From positions 1 through 64,000 of the forward strand of contig JAFQQI010000120.1 in assembly GCA_017411305.1 (NCBI GenBank): a DNA stretch of 64,000 bases, given 5' to 3'. Each line of letters starts with the position of its first letter. The first letter of the stretch is position 1. This stretch comes from Lachnospiraceae bacterium. Its GTDB lineage: Bacteria > Bacillota > Clostridia > Lachnospirales > Lachnospiraceae. The translations under genes were made by a program, and so were the position numbers. Positions 43,564-52,523 of this stretch are shown piece after piece. The notes under the pieces were generated by a model. It worked only from the letters and a program-made list of their open reading frames with translations, ran no database searches and was not told the origin of the DNA.

Positions 43564-44460
43564 TTAATTGTCTATAGTTACATCTGAAGAATCATTGCTC
43601 CACTTGTCCAGTCTGATGGTACCGGCTACAGCATCCACGAAAATATATACGGTAACTTCTTCCGTATTCCAATAATGGAGCCGTGCCGAAATGTCAAGAT
43701 CCAGTTTCCTTTCAACACCCTGTGAATCCGTGAATGTGAAGTACAGGATATTCGTACCTGTCACACCGAGGAAATTGGCATAACCGGCATAGACGGTCTG
43801 ATAACCGCCTTCACAAGCCGTTGCCCTGCCCTGTTTCCGGATAGGGAAAGCGAGTACCGCTTCTTCTCCAGGAGTGATGGAAAAGTTATGGAGATTCATT
43901 TCAACCGCCAGTCCGGAGATGTCGATGATACATTTCTCCACCAGTTCCCCGCTGTCCCGGATATTGGCAATGAAGTTAATCTTCTTCAGTACCCGCTCCA
44001 TGGGAATGTACTGTTCCTGTCTTTCGTCCCCGTCAATGCTGATGTTCTGTACCCTTGCAGTATAGATCATCTCCTGCGGATTGTCCTTTATTTCCCTTTC
44101 CCCCCTTTCATTGTAGGTTGTGGGGATTTCAATCTTAGCAGTCTCGAATCTCTGACCGATTCCTTTCAGATACTTCAGGTCATGAAGGACCAGTGCATCA
44201 TATTTCCCTTCGGGAATGTCCATTTCCTCCTTCTCTTCGTCTATCTTGTAACAGTAGAAAGGTATGTTACCTTCCTGCGGAAACATATATAGCCAACAGT
44301 CCTGCAATCCAACCGGGATGCGTCCTGTTTCCGGTTCAGCCGCCGTCCATTGCGTGTTGATGATGCTGTTATTTGTCCAGCTGTCTTCCTCAAACGGTTC
44401 GCATGATGCGAACATGGAGGCTATTGCAACGACAGTCAAATACTTGAAACCTCTCATCAT
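43564..44460 (-). CDS. FimB/Mfa2-like fimbrial anchor (DUF5119-type)
   Basis: 298 residues. Lipobox IASMFASC (Cys 20). Beta-rich body with GRIPVGLQDCWLYMFPQEGNIPFYCYKIDEEKEEM...GKYDALVLHDLKYLKGIG, which I assign to the DUF5119 group found between two fimbrillin genes in Bacteroides fimbrial operons. It likely anchors or terminates the fimbria at the outer membrane. It is 4 bases downstream of the next fimbrillin stop. Confidence 0.7.
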   Translation of the reverse strand: MMRGFKYLTVVAIASMFASCEPFEEDSWTNNSIINTQWTAAEPETGRIPVGLQDCWLYMFPQEGNIPFYCYKIDEEKEEMDIPEGKYDALVLHDLKYLKGIGQRFETAKIEIPTTYNERGEREIKDNPQEMIYTARVQNISIDGDERQEQYIPMERVLKKINFIANIRDSGELVEKCIIDISGLAVEMNLHNFSITPGEEAVLAFPIRKQGRATACEGGYQTVYAGYANFLGVTGTNILYFTFTDSQGVERKLDLDISARLHYWNTEEVTVYIFVDAVAGTIRLDKWSNDSSDVTIDN

Positions 44461-44464
44461 CCTA

Positions 44465-45385
44465 TTATTTTACAGGTGAAACGACCACATTACCCTTGTC
44501 TGTAATTTCCCATTCGTTTACCGAAACGGTAGATACGGACATTTCCGTAGCGTTCATGGTCAGTGTGAAGTTATATATATAGCCTTGCTTGAACTCTTCG
44601 CTCATAGTACCCGATGCGGTGTATTCCTTACCGTCAACGGTAAGCGTAAAGGCAACACCCTTCTCTTTCAGACCGTTCGGAACGACCATCAGTTCCGTGA
44701 TGTTGCCCTCGCCTGTCATCGTATAATTTCCGCTCCATGATACGGAAGAACCGGCATTCTTCACACCCGCCAAAGCTCCCGTTCCTACATTCATGGTTGC
44801 CTCGGTACCGAAGCCGTCCGAAGCTATGCTGATGGCGGTTACTTTCCCTGTACCGGTATATGTTCCCATAACGGTAGTCACACTTACGGCAGAAAGTGCA
44901 TGTTTCATGCTGAAGTTCACGGTTGCTTCTGCATTGGAAAGACCTTCCACCCATCCGCTGTACATATAGTCCGTCTGAGTGTCAGTTTCAACCGGAATGG
45001 CTGAAATGTCTGTTACACCCGTTGAATACGGATAATATGCGGCTGCTTTACCTTCTGTGGATGAAAGGAGTATCTTTCCACCGTCCCATTCCTGTGATTC
45101 CTCTTCCCCTGTTGCGGTAAACTTCACATTCTTGTAATCGAAACCGTCATAACTGTTGCCGTCGGCATCGGTAACGGTAACTCCGATGGTTGAACCGTCG
45201 GGAAGATAGGTTCCTTTCTGGATGCTCCTTGAACCGTTGACCCATCCGATTGTCGTACCGATGGTAAGGTCCTTCACATGTGCATTGTTGACTTCCAGCA
45301 TTTCAGTGTCCTCGTTTGTACAGGATACTGCCATCAATGAAGCTGCCATTGCGGCAACATACATCATAAAATTCTTCTTTTCCAT
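44465..45385 (-). CDS. Fimbrillin-family subunit
   Basis: 306 residues. Lipobox LMAVSC (Cys 22). Fimbrillin hallmarks: GTYLPDGSTIGVTVTDADGNSYDG, AAYYPYSTGVTDISAIPVETDTQTDYMYSG, MKHALSAVSV, and a final SVNEWEITDKGNVVV strand. Its N-terminal half is very similar in layout to that of the 1-1998 protein. Confidence 0.85.
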   Translation of the reverse strand: MEKKNFMMYVAAMAASLMAVSCTNEDTEMLEVNNAHVKDLTIGTTIGWVNGSRSIQKGTYLPDGSTIGVTVTDADGNSYDGFDYKNVKFTATGEEESQEWDGGKILLSSTEGKAAAYYPYSTGVTDISAIPVETDTQTDYMYSGWVEGLSNAEATVNFSMKHALSAVSVTTVMGTYTGTGKVTAISIASDGFGTEATMNVGTGALAGVKNAGSSVSWSGNYTMTGEGNITELMVVPNGLKEKGVAFTLTVDGKEYTASGTMSEEFKQGYIYNFTLTMNATEMSVSTVSVNEWEITDKGNVVVSPVK

Positions 45386-45397
45386 ATCGTAATATTA

Positions 45398-47170
45398 TTA
45401 GTTATACAGTTGGTTATAGAGATTGTTCTCCTTTATCAGTTCCGCTATTTCCGGGTCAAGTTCCCCCCGTTCAATCTTGCTTTCGTCCATCTTGCAGCTT
45501 TTCAGGAAAAGCTGTACCGCCAACTCGTCCATATTGAGCCTTGCGTAAAGGACTGCAAGCAGATATTCCCTGTCCGCCGTTTCCGGCTGTTCAAGAAGTA
45601 TGTTCACTGCCGTACCGTTATATCCCAAGGACATATAACATATGGCGGTATTCATGTCCCGGTACTCAAGGAGTTTCGGCATTGCCTCCTTATATTTCCT
45701 TTCATCCATCAACTTTATCGCTTCAGCATATTCCGTATCAATTACATCGGTGTACATCACGTCTTCCACCATACCTCTGCGTGAGAGATGGAATACAAAG
45801 TCCACCGTTCTGAGCTTCGGATAATATTCCATTTTCAGTTTCTTGTAAACGGCAGGGAAAGCCACGGATATTTTCCGTTCCCGTTCATCAGGATCCTGTG
45901 TTTTTTTAATCAAGGCCAATATGTCTTCCTTCTGCTCGATATCGCTTTCAGACAGCATCTGCATCAATTTGTCCCAATTTTCAGCCTTATACTGTACCTT
46001 CACCAAATCAACGGTTTCGGCATTGCTCTGTAGTGCCGGTTCAAGATATTTCTTGAGTGATACGGCACGTTTTTCGGCCAGTATTTTGTTCGCCTGGAAC
46101 GATCCTTCCGGTGAGCATGCCGGTATGAGTACGATGGAGTCCACGATAAATTCGTTACCCTCGTTGATTTCCTTCATTTTCCGGTAGACTTTCTCTATCT
46201 CTTCCCTGTTGTTGTGCAGTGTATCATCCACAACTGTACTTCCTGCTGGGAAGTGGATATATGCACTTGTTGTTTCAGTTACTTTTCTTTCCACCGTTTC
46301 ACGGATATATCTCGGTTTCCTGTCAAGGAACTGTGTCATGGATGAAATGAAATAGTTCAGTGTATCACCGCTACGAAGGTGGTAGGTTGCCATTCCCAAG
46401 TCTTCCACTTTCGCAGTGAAGTACAGTTTCAGTTTCCGTCTCATCTCTTCCGTCCGGAAATCCTGTTTGTAGTAATATTCCAGATTTTTCCGGTTCTTTA
46501 CGATGGTATCAAGAACCCATGATCGGTTGTACCGTTCGTTTCCTTCCGTCCATAGGTCAAGTTCCCTTACCAATACATCCGTGGTACTGTCATTCCTGTA
46601 GAAATATGGGTAGAAATCCTTTCTTCTTTCCACCCTCTTCTTGTTTTTATTGATTCTTCTGTTCAGTTTCCTTTCTTCATACCATTTCCTTCTTCCCTCC
46701 ATATTCCGGAATTGTTCACCGGCCACCACGACGGATTTCAGTTCATGTTTCTCTCCTTCATTGTCAAGAGTAGGATGTATTGTCACCCTCCAGTCCTTTT
46801 TAGTATATGTTTCCGGAACGCTAACCATGAAGGAGATGGTAATGTTCCCGTTCCTCTCTGGTACGGTCTTGGACTTTGCCGTTACAGTCACCTCGTCAAG
46901 CTGCGAGGTAAGCATGTATTCCCCGTTCGTGCTGTCACGCACTGATGTCATTACGGTCTTCTCCTGTCCGTCCTTATCCTTGAATGTTATATGTTTTCCC
47001 GTTTCCACCTTGTTTTCTTCCGTCTTTTTTTCGGCGTTTGCAGGTTGTCGTACATTGACCAGTCCGCTCACCATATAGGCTTCCTCCAGTCTGCGTTGTG
47101 TAGAACATCCGGACAGGATGGAAAAGGCGATGACCGGCATCAATATCGGTAAGGCATGTATCTTTTTCAT
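45398..47170 (-). CDS. DUF3868/OmpA-like fimbrial-operon lipoprotein
   Basis: 590 residues. Lipobox FSILSGC (Cys 22). A beta-rich N-terminal region with a strongly basic stretch at ~185-205, an OmpA-like peptidoglycan-binding segment (~330-420: FPAGSTVVDDTLHNNREEIEKVY...VLIPACSPEGSFQANKILAEKRAVSL) and a helical TPR-like C-terminus. This is the DUF3868-type partner of fimbrillins. It probably links the fimbrial base to the cell wall. Confidence 0.75.
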   Translation of the reverse strand: MKKIHALPILMPVIAFSILSGCSTQRRLEEAYMVSGLVNVRQPANAEKKTEENKVETGKHITFKDKDGQEKTVMTSVRDSTNGEYMLTSQLDEVTVTAKSKTVPERNGNITISFMVSVPETYTKKDWRVTIHPTLDNEGEKHELKSVVVAGEQFRNMEGRRKWYEERKLNRRINKNKKRVERRKDFYPYFYRNDSTTDVLVRELDLWTEGNERYNRSWVLDTIVKNRKNLEYYYKQDFRTEEMRRKLKLYFTAKVEDLGMATYHLRSGDTLNYFISSMTQFLDRKPRYIRETVERKVTETTSAYIHFPAGSTVVDDTLHNNREEIEKVYRKMKEINEGNEFIVDSIVLIPACSPEGSFQANKILAEKRAVSLKKYLEPALQSNAETVDLVKVQYKAENWDKLMQMLSESDIEQKEDILALIKKTQDPDERERKISVAFPAVYKKLKMEYYPKLRTVDFVFHLSRRGMVEDVMYTDVIDTEYAEAIKLMDERKYKEAMPKLLEYRDMNTAICYMSLGYNGTAVNILLEQPETADREYLLAVLYARLNMDELAVQLFLKSCKMDESKIERGELDPEIAELIKENNLYNQLYN

Positions 47171-47172
47171 GA

Positions 47173-47418
47173 TTATTCCGTTTCCTCTTCAAATGAGATT
47201 GTCAGTTCCCATTTGAAATTGTTCGTATAATAGTAACTGTTCATAATCTTGTCGAACTTGACGATAGCACCGAGTTCCTCCAGTTCGTATAGTTTCTTGG
47301 ACAGGGTTACAGGGTTCACCTTCATTTCCTTGGCCAGTTGTGCCCGTCCTCCGGTCCGACCTTTCTCAATCCTTTTGTGAAGCTTGTACAGTCGCTTCAT
47401 GTTGCTCATAAAATCCAT
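47173..47418 (-). CDS. Small winged-helix regulator within the fimbrial operon
   Basis: 81 residues. Residues ~8-55 form a helix-turn-helix (LHKRIEKGRTGGRAQLAKEMKVNPVTLSKKLYELEELGAIVKFDK) of winged-helix type. It lies between the DUF3575 and DUF3868 genes with 2- and 14-base gaps, so it is co-transcribed with them and likely controls the fimbrial operon. Confidence 0.7.
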   Translation of the reverse strand: MDFMSNMKRLYKLHKRIEKGRTGGRAQLAKEMKVNPVTLSKKLYELEELGAIVKFDKIMNSYYYTNNFKWELTISFEEETE

Positions 47419-47432
47419 ACCCTCCTTGTTTT

Positions 47433-47978
47433 TTAAAATAGATAATTGAAGCTAACGTCAAACTTTGCGGGAAAAATTCTGAATCCACGTTCATTTCCGT
47501 AGTTTCGTGAATTGCTTTTCCATCCGCATTTGTCATAGTCCGCATATCCGGCACCTACACCCACTTCCATTTCCACATTTATCCTTTTGCCGAGAATCCA
47601 GCTGTAACCACCTCCGATACCGCCACCGAAACATCTGCCGTCATAACGATATTTATGATTCATCCATCCACCTACATGAAATCTTGAAGCGATGCCATAG
47701 GCAGAGATGAACCAGTTTGTATGTGGAGATAGCAACCAGTATCTTGCTCCAGGCATGACCGTCAGTTGCTGGAATCTTGAATTGTCATTGAACTTGAAAG
47801 GGTTGTATAACACCGGAAGATGTAGGGAAACTCTTTTGCCTACAACACAGTTTATTTCCACATTGGGCGTTGCTGTCAGCCACATTGTACCGCTTGTCCT
47901 TACACCGATGGACTGTGCAAAAGTTATTGCGGTAAAGGCTATAGACATTATATGAATACAAAACAATCTCTTATTCAT
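47433..47978 (-). CDS. DUF3575 outer-membrane protein
   Basis: 181 residues with signal MNKRLFCIHIMSIAFTAITFAQ. It has the DUF3575 pattern: GTMWLTATPNVEINCVVGKRVSLHLPVLYNPF, PGARYWLLSPHTNWFISAYGIASRFHVGG, GGIGGGYSWILGKRINVEMEVGVGAGYADYDKCG. It is a small beta-barrel typical of the first accessory gene of Bacteroides fimbrial operons. Confidence 0.85.
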   Translation of the reverse strand: MNKRLFCIHIMSIAFTAITFAQSIGVRTSGTMWLTATPNVEINCVVGKRVSLHLPVLYNPFKFNDNSRFQQLTVMPGARYWLLSPHTNWFISAYGIASRFHVGGWMNHKYRYDGRCFGGGIGGGYSWILGKRINVEMEVGVGAGYADYDKCGWKSNSRNYGNERGFRIFPAKFDVSFNYLF

Positions 47979-48000
47979 AGGGCTTCACTGATTATGGGAA

Positions 48001-48025
48001 GAGGGGAAACGGTACATCTCCCCTC
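48001..48025 (-). promoter_or_regulatory. Hairpin after the major fimbrillin gene
   Basis: Perfect 7-bp stem GAGGGGA / TCCCCTC (48001-48007 with 48019-48025). On the minus strand the T-run precedes, not follows, it, so it is more likely an mRNA-stabilising or partial attenuation hairpin that lets the first gene be made in excess. Confidence 0.45.
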
Positions 48026-48043
48026 CTCTTAAAAAAAATACAA

Positions 48044-49054
48044 TTAGTTGTTGTCCGGAGTCTGAATATCACCACCTGTCAGCGGAACGTCTACCCATTG
48101 GGTAATTTCAACAGAAGTCAATGAGAGGCCAGTACCTTTCAAAGTAAATGTATATTGGTAATTGTTACCGGCAGCATAACCTGCAGCCAATGCCGGGATA
48201 TCCAAAGTATAGTCTTTATTATCAACGGTTACTGTAACCTCTGCATCATCAGCTGCAACGGCTGCAACCGGATAGAGCAAGAGACGTGGCAATTTATCAG
48301 CAGCAGTCACATCCATCAAAGTATTTTCAGCATCCGGAGCCAAAGTAATACCAGCAGTAGCAGCTTCACCACCAGTAATAACACCGTCAGCGATATTCAT
48401 GGCAGCGTTACCAATCATGATGGCAGACTTACCGGTCTTGTTCTTCAAAACAATCTTAGAAACCTTACCTTCACCCGGATAAGTAACAGTATTGTCAATA
48501 GTCTGTATGAACTTGAAAGAAACCATAGCCAAAGCGTGGTTCATGGTCAAGTTTACAGTTGGTAATGCATTCGAGATACCTGTTACCGGTGTAGCCCACA
48601 TATAGTCTGTCTGGGTATCGTCTTTTGTACCATCCGATTGTCCTGTACCTTGGTTAGCCAATACGGTAGTAGCAATTTCGGCAGGGTTTGTGTTGGCTGC
48701 ATTATACGGATAGTTTGCATAAACTACACCTTCAACTGAGGAAAGGATGATCGGTTGTGTAGCACTCCAGGTTGCACCTTGTGTATACTGGACATTTTCA
48801 GTAGATACCCCGTTAGCGTCATCATTGTATGCTGTATAGCCGGAAGTACCACGGTAGATATACAAACCGAGAGATTCCCCGTTTGAGAACGCATCAGCTG
48901 TGATACCTGCACGGCTTGTGATGTTTTCCAAGCCGACACTTGAAATCTGCAACTGGTTAGGTGTACTGTTGTTTACTACATCGTCATCATTGTTACATGA
49001 TGTCATTCCTACGAAAGCTGCTGCGAAAGCAGCCATTACATAAAACTTTTTCAT
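48044..49054 (-). CDS. Major fimbrillin
   Basis: 336 residues. Signal with lipobox FVGMTSC (Cys 20). Fimbrillin signatures: ANYPYNAANTNPAEIATTV, DTQTDYMWATPVTGISNALPTVNLTMNHALAMVSFKF, LLLYPVAAV and a last strand TSVEITQWVDVPLTGG. The codon choice and Ala/Thr-rich composition differ from the neighbours, as expected for a highly expressed surface polymer. First gene of the fimbrial operon, directly after traF. Confidence 0.85.
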   Translation of the reverse strand: MKKFYVMAAFAAAFVGMTSCNNDDDVVNNSTPNQLQISSVGLENITSRAGITADAFSNGESLGLYIYRGTSGYTAYNDDANGVSTENVQYTQGATWSATQPIILSSVEGVVYANYPYNAANTNPAEIATTVLANQGTGQSDGTKDDTQTDYMWATPVTGISNALPTVNLTMNHALAMVSFKFIQTIDNTVTYPGEGKVSKIVLKNKTGKSAIMIGNAAMNIADGVITGGEAATAGITLAPDAENTLMDVTAADKLPRLLLYPVAAVAADDAEVTVTVDNKDYTLDIPALAAGYAAGNNYQYTFTLKGTGLSLTSVEITQWVDVPLTGGDIQTPDNN

Positions 49055-49100
49055 TTGATTTGAATTTTGAATTTAATGATTATAAAATTGATAAGACCTA

Positions 49101-49394
49101 TCAGGTCGTTTTGATTAAGTTGGTCACGATCCAAGTACCTTTATATTCCTTTCGGTTATGCAGTCCTTTCTTTATATTCTTGTTGATTCGATATATTCCG
49201 AATCCGAGAACGGACGCACCTACCAACAGTGCTATGAAGAAGCCGAAGAAAGAAAGGCATATTCCGACAGATACCAGGATAGCAAAGAAAGTCCCTGCCC
49301 CCCAAAGTATGTTCTGTCCTTTCAGACCGAACATGATAAGTGGTTTTTGCAAGCCTCTGTAGACGTTATATGACTGGTATTCTTCCGCTTCCAT
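49101..49394 (-). CDS. traF: TraF (DUF4133), VirB3-like
   Basis: 97 residues. NVYRGLQKPLIMFGLKGQNILWGAGTFFAILVSVGI...FFIALLVGASVLGFGIYRINKNIKKGLHNRKEYKG: the TraF pattern with two membrane segments (29-50, 53-73). It is an inner-membrane component of the transfer channel. Thirty bases after traE. Confidence 0.92.
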   Translation of the reverse strand: MEAEEYQSYNVYRGLQKPLIMFGLKGQNILWGAGTFFAILVSVGICLSFFGFFIALLVGASVLGFGIYRINKNIKKGLHNRKEYKGTWIVTNLIKTT

Positions 49395-49424
49395 TTCTCT
49401 GGTTATTGAATTGTTACCATTGGA

Positions 49425-49781
49425 TTATTCGAAGAACAACGGCAATGCTTGAGCTGCTGCAATGAGGAATATACATGAACCGACAATCAGCATGATTGAC
49501 TTCTTTACGTCCTGTTCCTCGTTGTTCATCTTGATAAACACACTTATCGCACCACCAAGTACGACTACCCCTGCAATGGCATAGATTAGATTCTGCACCA
49601 TCGGGATATAAGCCTTGATTTCGGTTGTCACCTGTGCGATTGCACCTTGTCCTGCTGCCCCGTTCTGTGCGAAAGCAACAAAGGACATCATCATAGTCAA
49701 GAGGAACATACATGCTCTTTGAGCTATACTTTTCATCCCCTTGACTGCGTTCGTTACGAACTTTCTGATTCCTGTTCTCAT
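49425..49781 (-). CDS. traE: TraE (DUF4134), VirB2-like pilin
   Basis: 118 residues. Signal (FLLTMMMSFVAFA) then two hydrophobic helices (VQNLIYAIAGVVVLGGAISVFI; SIMLIVGSCIFLIAAAQALPLFF) and NEEQDVKKS between them: the TraE family of conjugative transposons, presumed conjugative pilin. Confidence 0.92.
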   Translation of the reverse strand: MRTGIRKFVTNAVKGMKSIAQRACMFLLTMMMSFVAFAQNGAAGQGAIAQVTTEIKAYIPMVQNLIYAIAGVVVLGGAISVFIKMNNEEQDVKKSIMLIVGSCIFLIAAAQALPLFFE

Positions 49782-49811
49782 TTCTTTTAAATTAGTTAAT
49801 ATTATTGTTGA

Positions 49812-50180
49812 TTACGCCGTAGCCGGTATTATGCCTCTGAAGAAATTCTCACCTGTTTCCTCTTCAAAAATTTTCTTGAGTTCCAATGAAGAGAACCCCC
49901 CGCAATAGTTTACTTCTATTGTTTCTTTTTGATTTTCTTCTTCGTTTTCTTCAGCCGGTACAGGATTGTCCTGTTCCTGTTCTCCACCTGCCTTATACCC
50001 GGTGAGGATTTCCGCATCTTTAGGGACATAGCTGTCCACGGAGTCGGAAATGTCAATATCCTCCCCTCTATCTTCATTATTACTTGTCTTGCCGGACATA
50101 TAAAGGTCGTATCCTATCATACCGGCGAAGTACAATGTATATACGCCCATTACCCCTGCTGCAAATTCATAAAAGCCCAT
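49812..50180 (-). CDS. Membrane-anchored acidic protein in traC/traD position
   Basis: 122 residues. One N-terminal membrane segment (AAGVMGVYTLYFAGMIGYDLYM), then a very acidic linker (EQEQDNPVPAEENEEENQKE) and CGGFSSLELKKIFEEETGENFF. It precedes traE by 30 bases. Its ATG is only 7 bases from the left 35-bp inverted repeat, and no clear TAnnTTTG facing it was seen in the 90 bases upstream. In the flipped arrangement it would follow the TraB-like gene by about 40 bases. Confidence 0.6.
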   Translation of the reverse strand: MGFYEFAAGVMGVYTLYFAGMIGYDLYMSGKTSNNEDRGEDIDISDSVDSYVPKDAEILTGYKAGGEQEQDNPVPAEENEEENQKETIEVNYCGGFSSLELKKIFEEETGENFFRGIIPATA

Positions 50181-50187
50181 ATCTTAA

Positions 50188-50222
50188 TCTTCTCATTAAA
50201 CGACCGATTTGTGAAACAATTA
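50188..50222. repeat. 35-bp inverted repeat, left copy (putative crossover site)
   Basis: Perfect reverse complement of 57102-57136. It contains an imperfect dyad (TTAAACGACCGA / TTGTTTCACAAA arms) of the size used by serine invertases. It lies between the traC-position gene and the serine recombinase gene. Confidence 0.85.
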
Positions 50223-50242
50223 AATTGCTGGGGCTATCTTTG
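50208..50242 (+). promoter_or_regulatory. Promoter of the serine recombinase
   Basis: TATCTTTG at 50235-50242 is a full -7 element 25 bases before the ATG. A TTTG at 50208-50211 lies inside the inverted repeat at a 23-bp spacing, slightly long. Recombinase binding at the crossover site would therefore overlap its own promoter. Confidence 0.55.
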
Positions 50243-50266
50243 CAGTCGATTTTAAGAAATTAGGAT

Positions 50267-50866
50267 ATGAAAATTGGATACGCACGAGTTAGTACAAAGG
50301 ATCAAAATTTTGATTTGCAAATTTCAGCCTTAGAAAAGGCTGGATGTGAGATTATCTATAAAGAAAAAAGAAGTGCCGTAAAGGATAGACCAGAATTAGA
50401 AAGAATGATGGAGTATCTTAGAAGTGGAGATATAGTCGTCGTTTGGAAACTTGATCGTTTGGCACGTTCATTGCAACATATTTTGTTCTTAATAGAAGAG
50501 TTGAAAAGAAGAAATATAAGAATAATTAGTTTGTCTGAAGGAGTTGATACGGATACTCCTACAGGAAAATTCTTTTTGTCAATTACGGGTGCTTTTGCTG
50601 AATTAGAACGTAATTTGATTGTAGAGAGGACGCAGGCAGGATTACAGGCGGCCAGAGAGAGAGGGGTGAAATTAGGACGGAGAGAAGGTATTAGTGAAGA
50701 AAGAAAGGTTATAATGGAGGCAGCTTGTAACCTTTACAGGGATAGTGAAATGACTACACCGGATATATGTGCATCATTGGGTATGTCTTCGGCAACTCTA
50801 TATCGTTACCTTAAACTTTATGGGATAGCCAAAAAAAACAATCCGGGGAGAAGGAAAAAAAATTAA
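50267..50866 (+). CDS. Serine recombinase (resolvase/invertase family)
   Basis: 199 residues. Catalytic N-terminal domain with YARVSTKDQ (Ser9) and VWKLDRLARS (Arg pair), then helix E and a C-terminal helix-turn-helix (TPDICASLGMSSATLYRYLKLYG). It has the length and layout of Hin/Gin/TnpR-type small serine recombinases. It begins 45 bases inside the left 35-bp inverted repeat, so it is the natural candidate for inverting 50.2-57.1 kb. Convergent with repA; the two stop codons overlap. Confidence 0.88.
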   Translation: MKIGYARVSTKDQNFDLQISALEKAGCEIIYKEKRSAVKDRPELERMMEYLRSGDIVVVWKLDRLARSLQHILFLIEELKRRNIRIISLSEGVDTDTPTGKFFLSITGAFAELERNLIVERTQAGLQAARERGVKLGRREGISEERKVIMEAACNLYRDSEMTTPDICASLGMSSATLYRYLKLYGIAKKNNPGRRKKN

Positions 50867-52011
50867 ACTTCTTCAAGGAATAGAATAGATGTTTGCGACA
50901 TATCTTTTACAAGATTCTTAATGGTTGAATATACATATTTCCCCTTGTGAATAACATTGCAATCAGGCTTTGCAAAGAATTCTACAAGTTGTGATATTTT
51001 TTCAAGTACAGGCAAATGGTTTTCTATTGTTATCAAATTGCTTATTTCAGTGGCCATCTTTTCATCCATTAAAATATAGCTACCTCGGAGAAGGTCGTTT
51101 ACTTGGCGTTTCTTCAGTTCTAAGCCACCTTGCATTTGGCTACTTAAAGAATATGTATTTATGATTTTAAAAACCAAGTTGTCAGGTTCACCTGCTTTAC
51201 GTTTGCCTGGAGCATATTGTTTGTCATATTCAAAGTAGAAATCGGCTTTTCCGTTATGAGCCATTTCTTTCATCTCCTTTTGGGCTGGAACTATAACACG
51301 TTTAACAAAATCCTTAAATTCTGAATATGAATTTTCCAATCTTAGATACCTCCTTAATGATTCCATTTTTACAGTACAACCTCCTTCCTCTGCAAAAGCA
51401 GAAAGGTACAGACAGAATCGAGGAGTATATGCGTTAGTGGCTGATAAAATAGTATATTGTAAGAATTTGGTAAAACCGAATTCCATATTCAATAACATTG
51501 TAGCTGTTGTCTTTTTTATCTTTATGTAAACGTTATCTACACGCCCACTTTCTGGCAAGCGAACACTACATAAATTGTCAAATTCTCGCCATATTTTCTG
51601 ATTTTTATCTCTTACAGGTATTTCCACTGGAATCGTTACTAACATTTTAAGAGCTTCTTTTAATTGTCTGTATTGATTCCTATGAACTCCAAAACTATTC
51701 ATTGGTATCTTTAGCAAGATGGAACTTGGATCACTTTCATCAAGAAAGTCTGAAGAAGAGAATAATGTATTTTCAGTTGAGATTTTATTATAATGGTTGT
51801 ATATAGCTTCCTGTATGTTTTCTTGTAATGCACCGATAATTCGGACAAAAATTTTTGATTGAATAAGGGTGTAATTATACCGCATAAAAGTTACAGCGGT
51901 TGGTTGAACCAACCATACCAGTTCATTTTTATCTTGAGAAGGAAGCGGAACAGGTAATGTCTGTCTTGATATTCTTCTTTTATTGCTATTATTACTGTTC
52001 AAGGAAGTCAT
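50863..52011 (-). CDS. repA: Plasmid replication initiator (Rep_3 family)
   Basis: 382 residues. Two winged-helix-type halves: N-terminal VWLVQPTAVTFMRYNYTLIQSKIFVRIIGALQENIQEAI and a middle with ATNAYTPRFCLYLSAFAEEGG..VKMESLRRYLRLENSYSEFKDFVKRVIVPAQKEM, the initiator signature of Rep_3 proteins. It would bind the iterons at 52524-52874. Preceded by an XRE gene that overlaps its start by 20 bases. Confidence 0.88.
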   Translation of the reverse strand: MTSLNSNNSNKRRISRQTLPVPLPSQDKNELVWLVQPTAVTFMRYNYTLIQSKIFVRIIGALQENIQEAIYNHYNKISTENTLFSSSDFLDESDPSSILLKIPMNSFGVHRNQYRQLKEALKMLVTIPVEIPVRDKNQKIWREFDNLCSVRLPESGRVDNVYIKIKKTTATMLLNMEFGFTKFLQYTILSATNAYTPRFCLYLSAFAEEGGCTVKMESLRRYLRLENSYSEFKDFVKRVIVPAQKEMKEMAHNGKADFYFEYDKQYAPGKRKAGEPDNLVFKIINTYSLSSQMQGGLELKKRQVNDLLRGSYILMDEKMATEISNLITIENHLPVLEKISQLVEFFAKPDCNVIHKGKYVYSTIKNLVKDMSQTSILFLEEV

Positions 52012-52414
52012 ATTTAGGCTTGAGATTGAATTCTATATTTTTTTGCAAAGCAGATAGGTACGACAATAAAGTGTCACGTCTATACCCTCTTCCCTTTTCA
52101 ATGCTGATAATTCTACTTGGTGTTATCGATGCTTTTACTTGAATATCGAATTGTGTCATCTGACATTCTTTACGGATGGACGTTAATTCGTTTCCTAAAT
52201 CTTCAAGTGTCTTTATTTCTTTATTGTTCAATATGAATTGATAACCTAAAGCTTGGATGTATATAAGTAAACTGATTACATTATAGTTGGAACCAGTTTC
52301 TATATTATTCAATACAACTTTTTGGAGAGGAGTTATCCCCTCAGGAAAAACAACCTTTAATTGTTTTTCATTTCGTAAATACTGTATTTTCTTTTCGATT
52401 TCCTGAAGAGTCAT
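51992..52414 (-). CDS. XRE-type regulator upstream of repA
   Basis: 140 residues from ATG 52414; an earlier in-frame start codon lies within promoter P4 and is rejected. The C-terminal half has an XRE helix-turn-helix (LTSIRKECQMTQFDIQVKASITPSRIISIEKGRGY). The N-terminal half is helical. It likely controls repA copy-number expression, with which it is co-transcribed. Confidence 0.75.
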   Translation of the reverse strand: MTLQEIEKKIQYLRNEKQLKVVFPEGITPLQKVVLNNIETGSNYNVISLLIYIQALGYQFILNNKEIKTLEDLGNELTSIRKECQMTQFDIQVKASITPSRIISIEKGRGYRRDTLLSYLSALQKNIEFNLKPKYDFLEQ

Positions 52415-52431
52415 AAGTTTATATTTTGCCA

Positions 52432-52463
52432 CAAAAATAGCAATAATAAACGATACTACCAAA
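52432..52463 (-). promoter_or_regulatory. Family-1 repeated promoter P4
   Basis: Minus strand TTTG (52460-52463), 20-bp spacer GTAGTATCGTTTATTATTGC, TATTTTTG (52432-52439). It drives the XRE-repA pair. Confidence 0.75.
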
Positions 52464-52523
52464 TTATAAACAAGTTATTTGCTTATGGTATAAAAGTTTA
52501 TATTTGTCCGTTTTCTTTACCTT

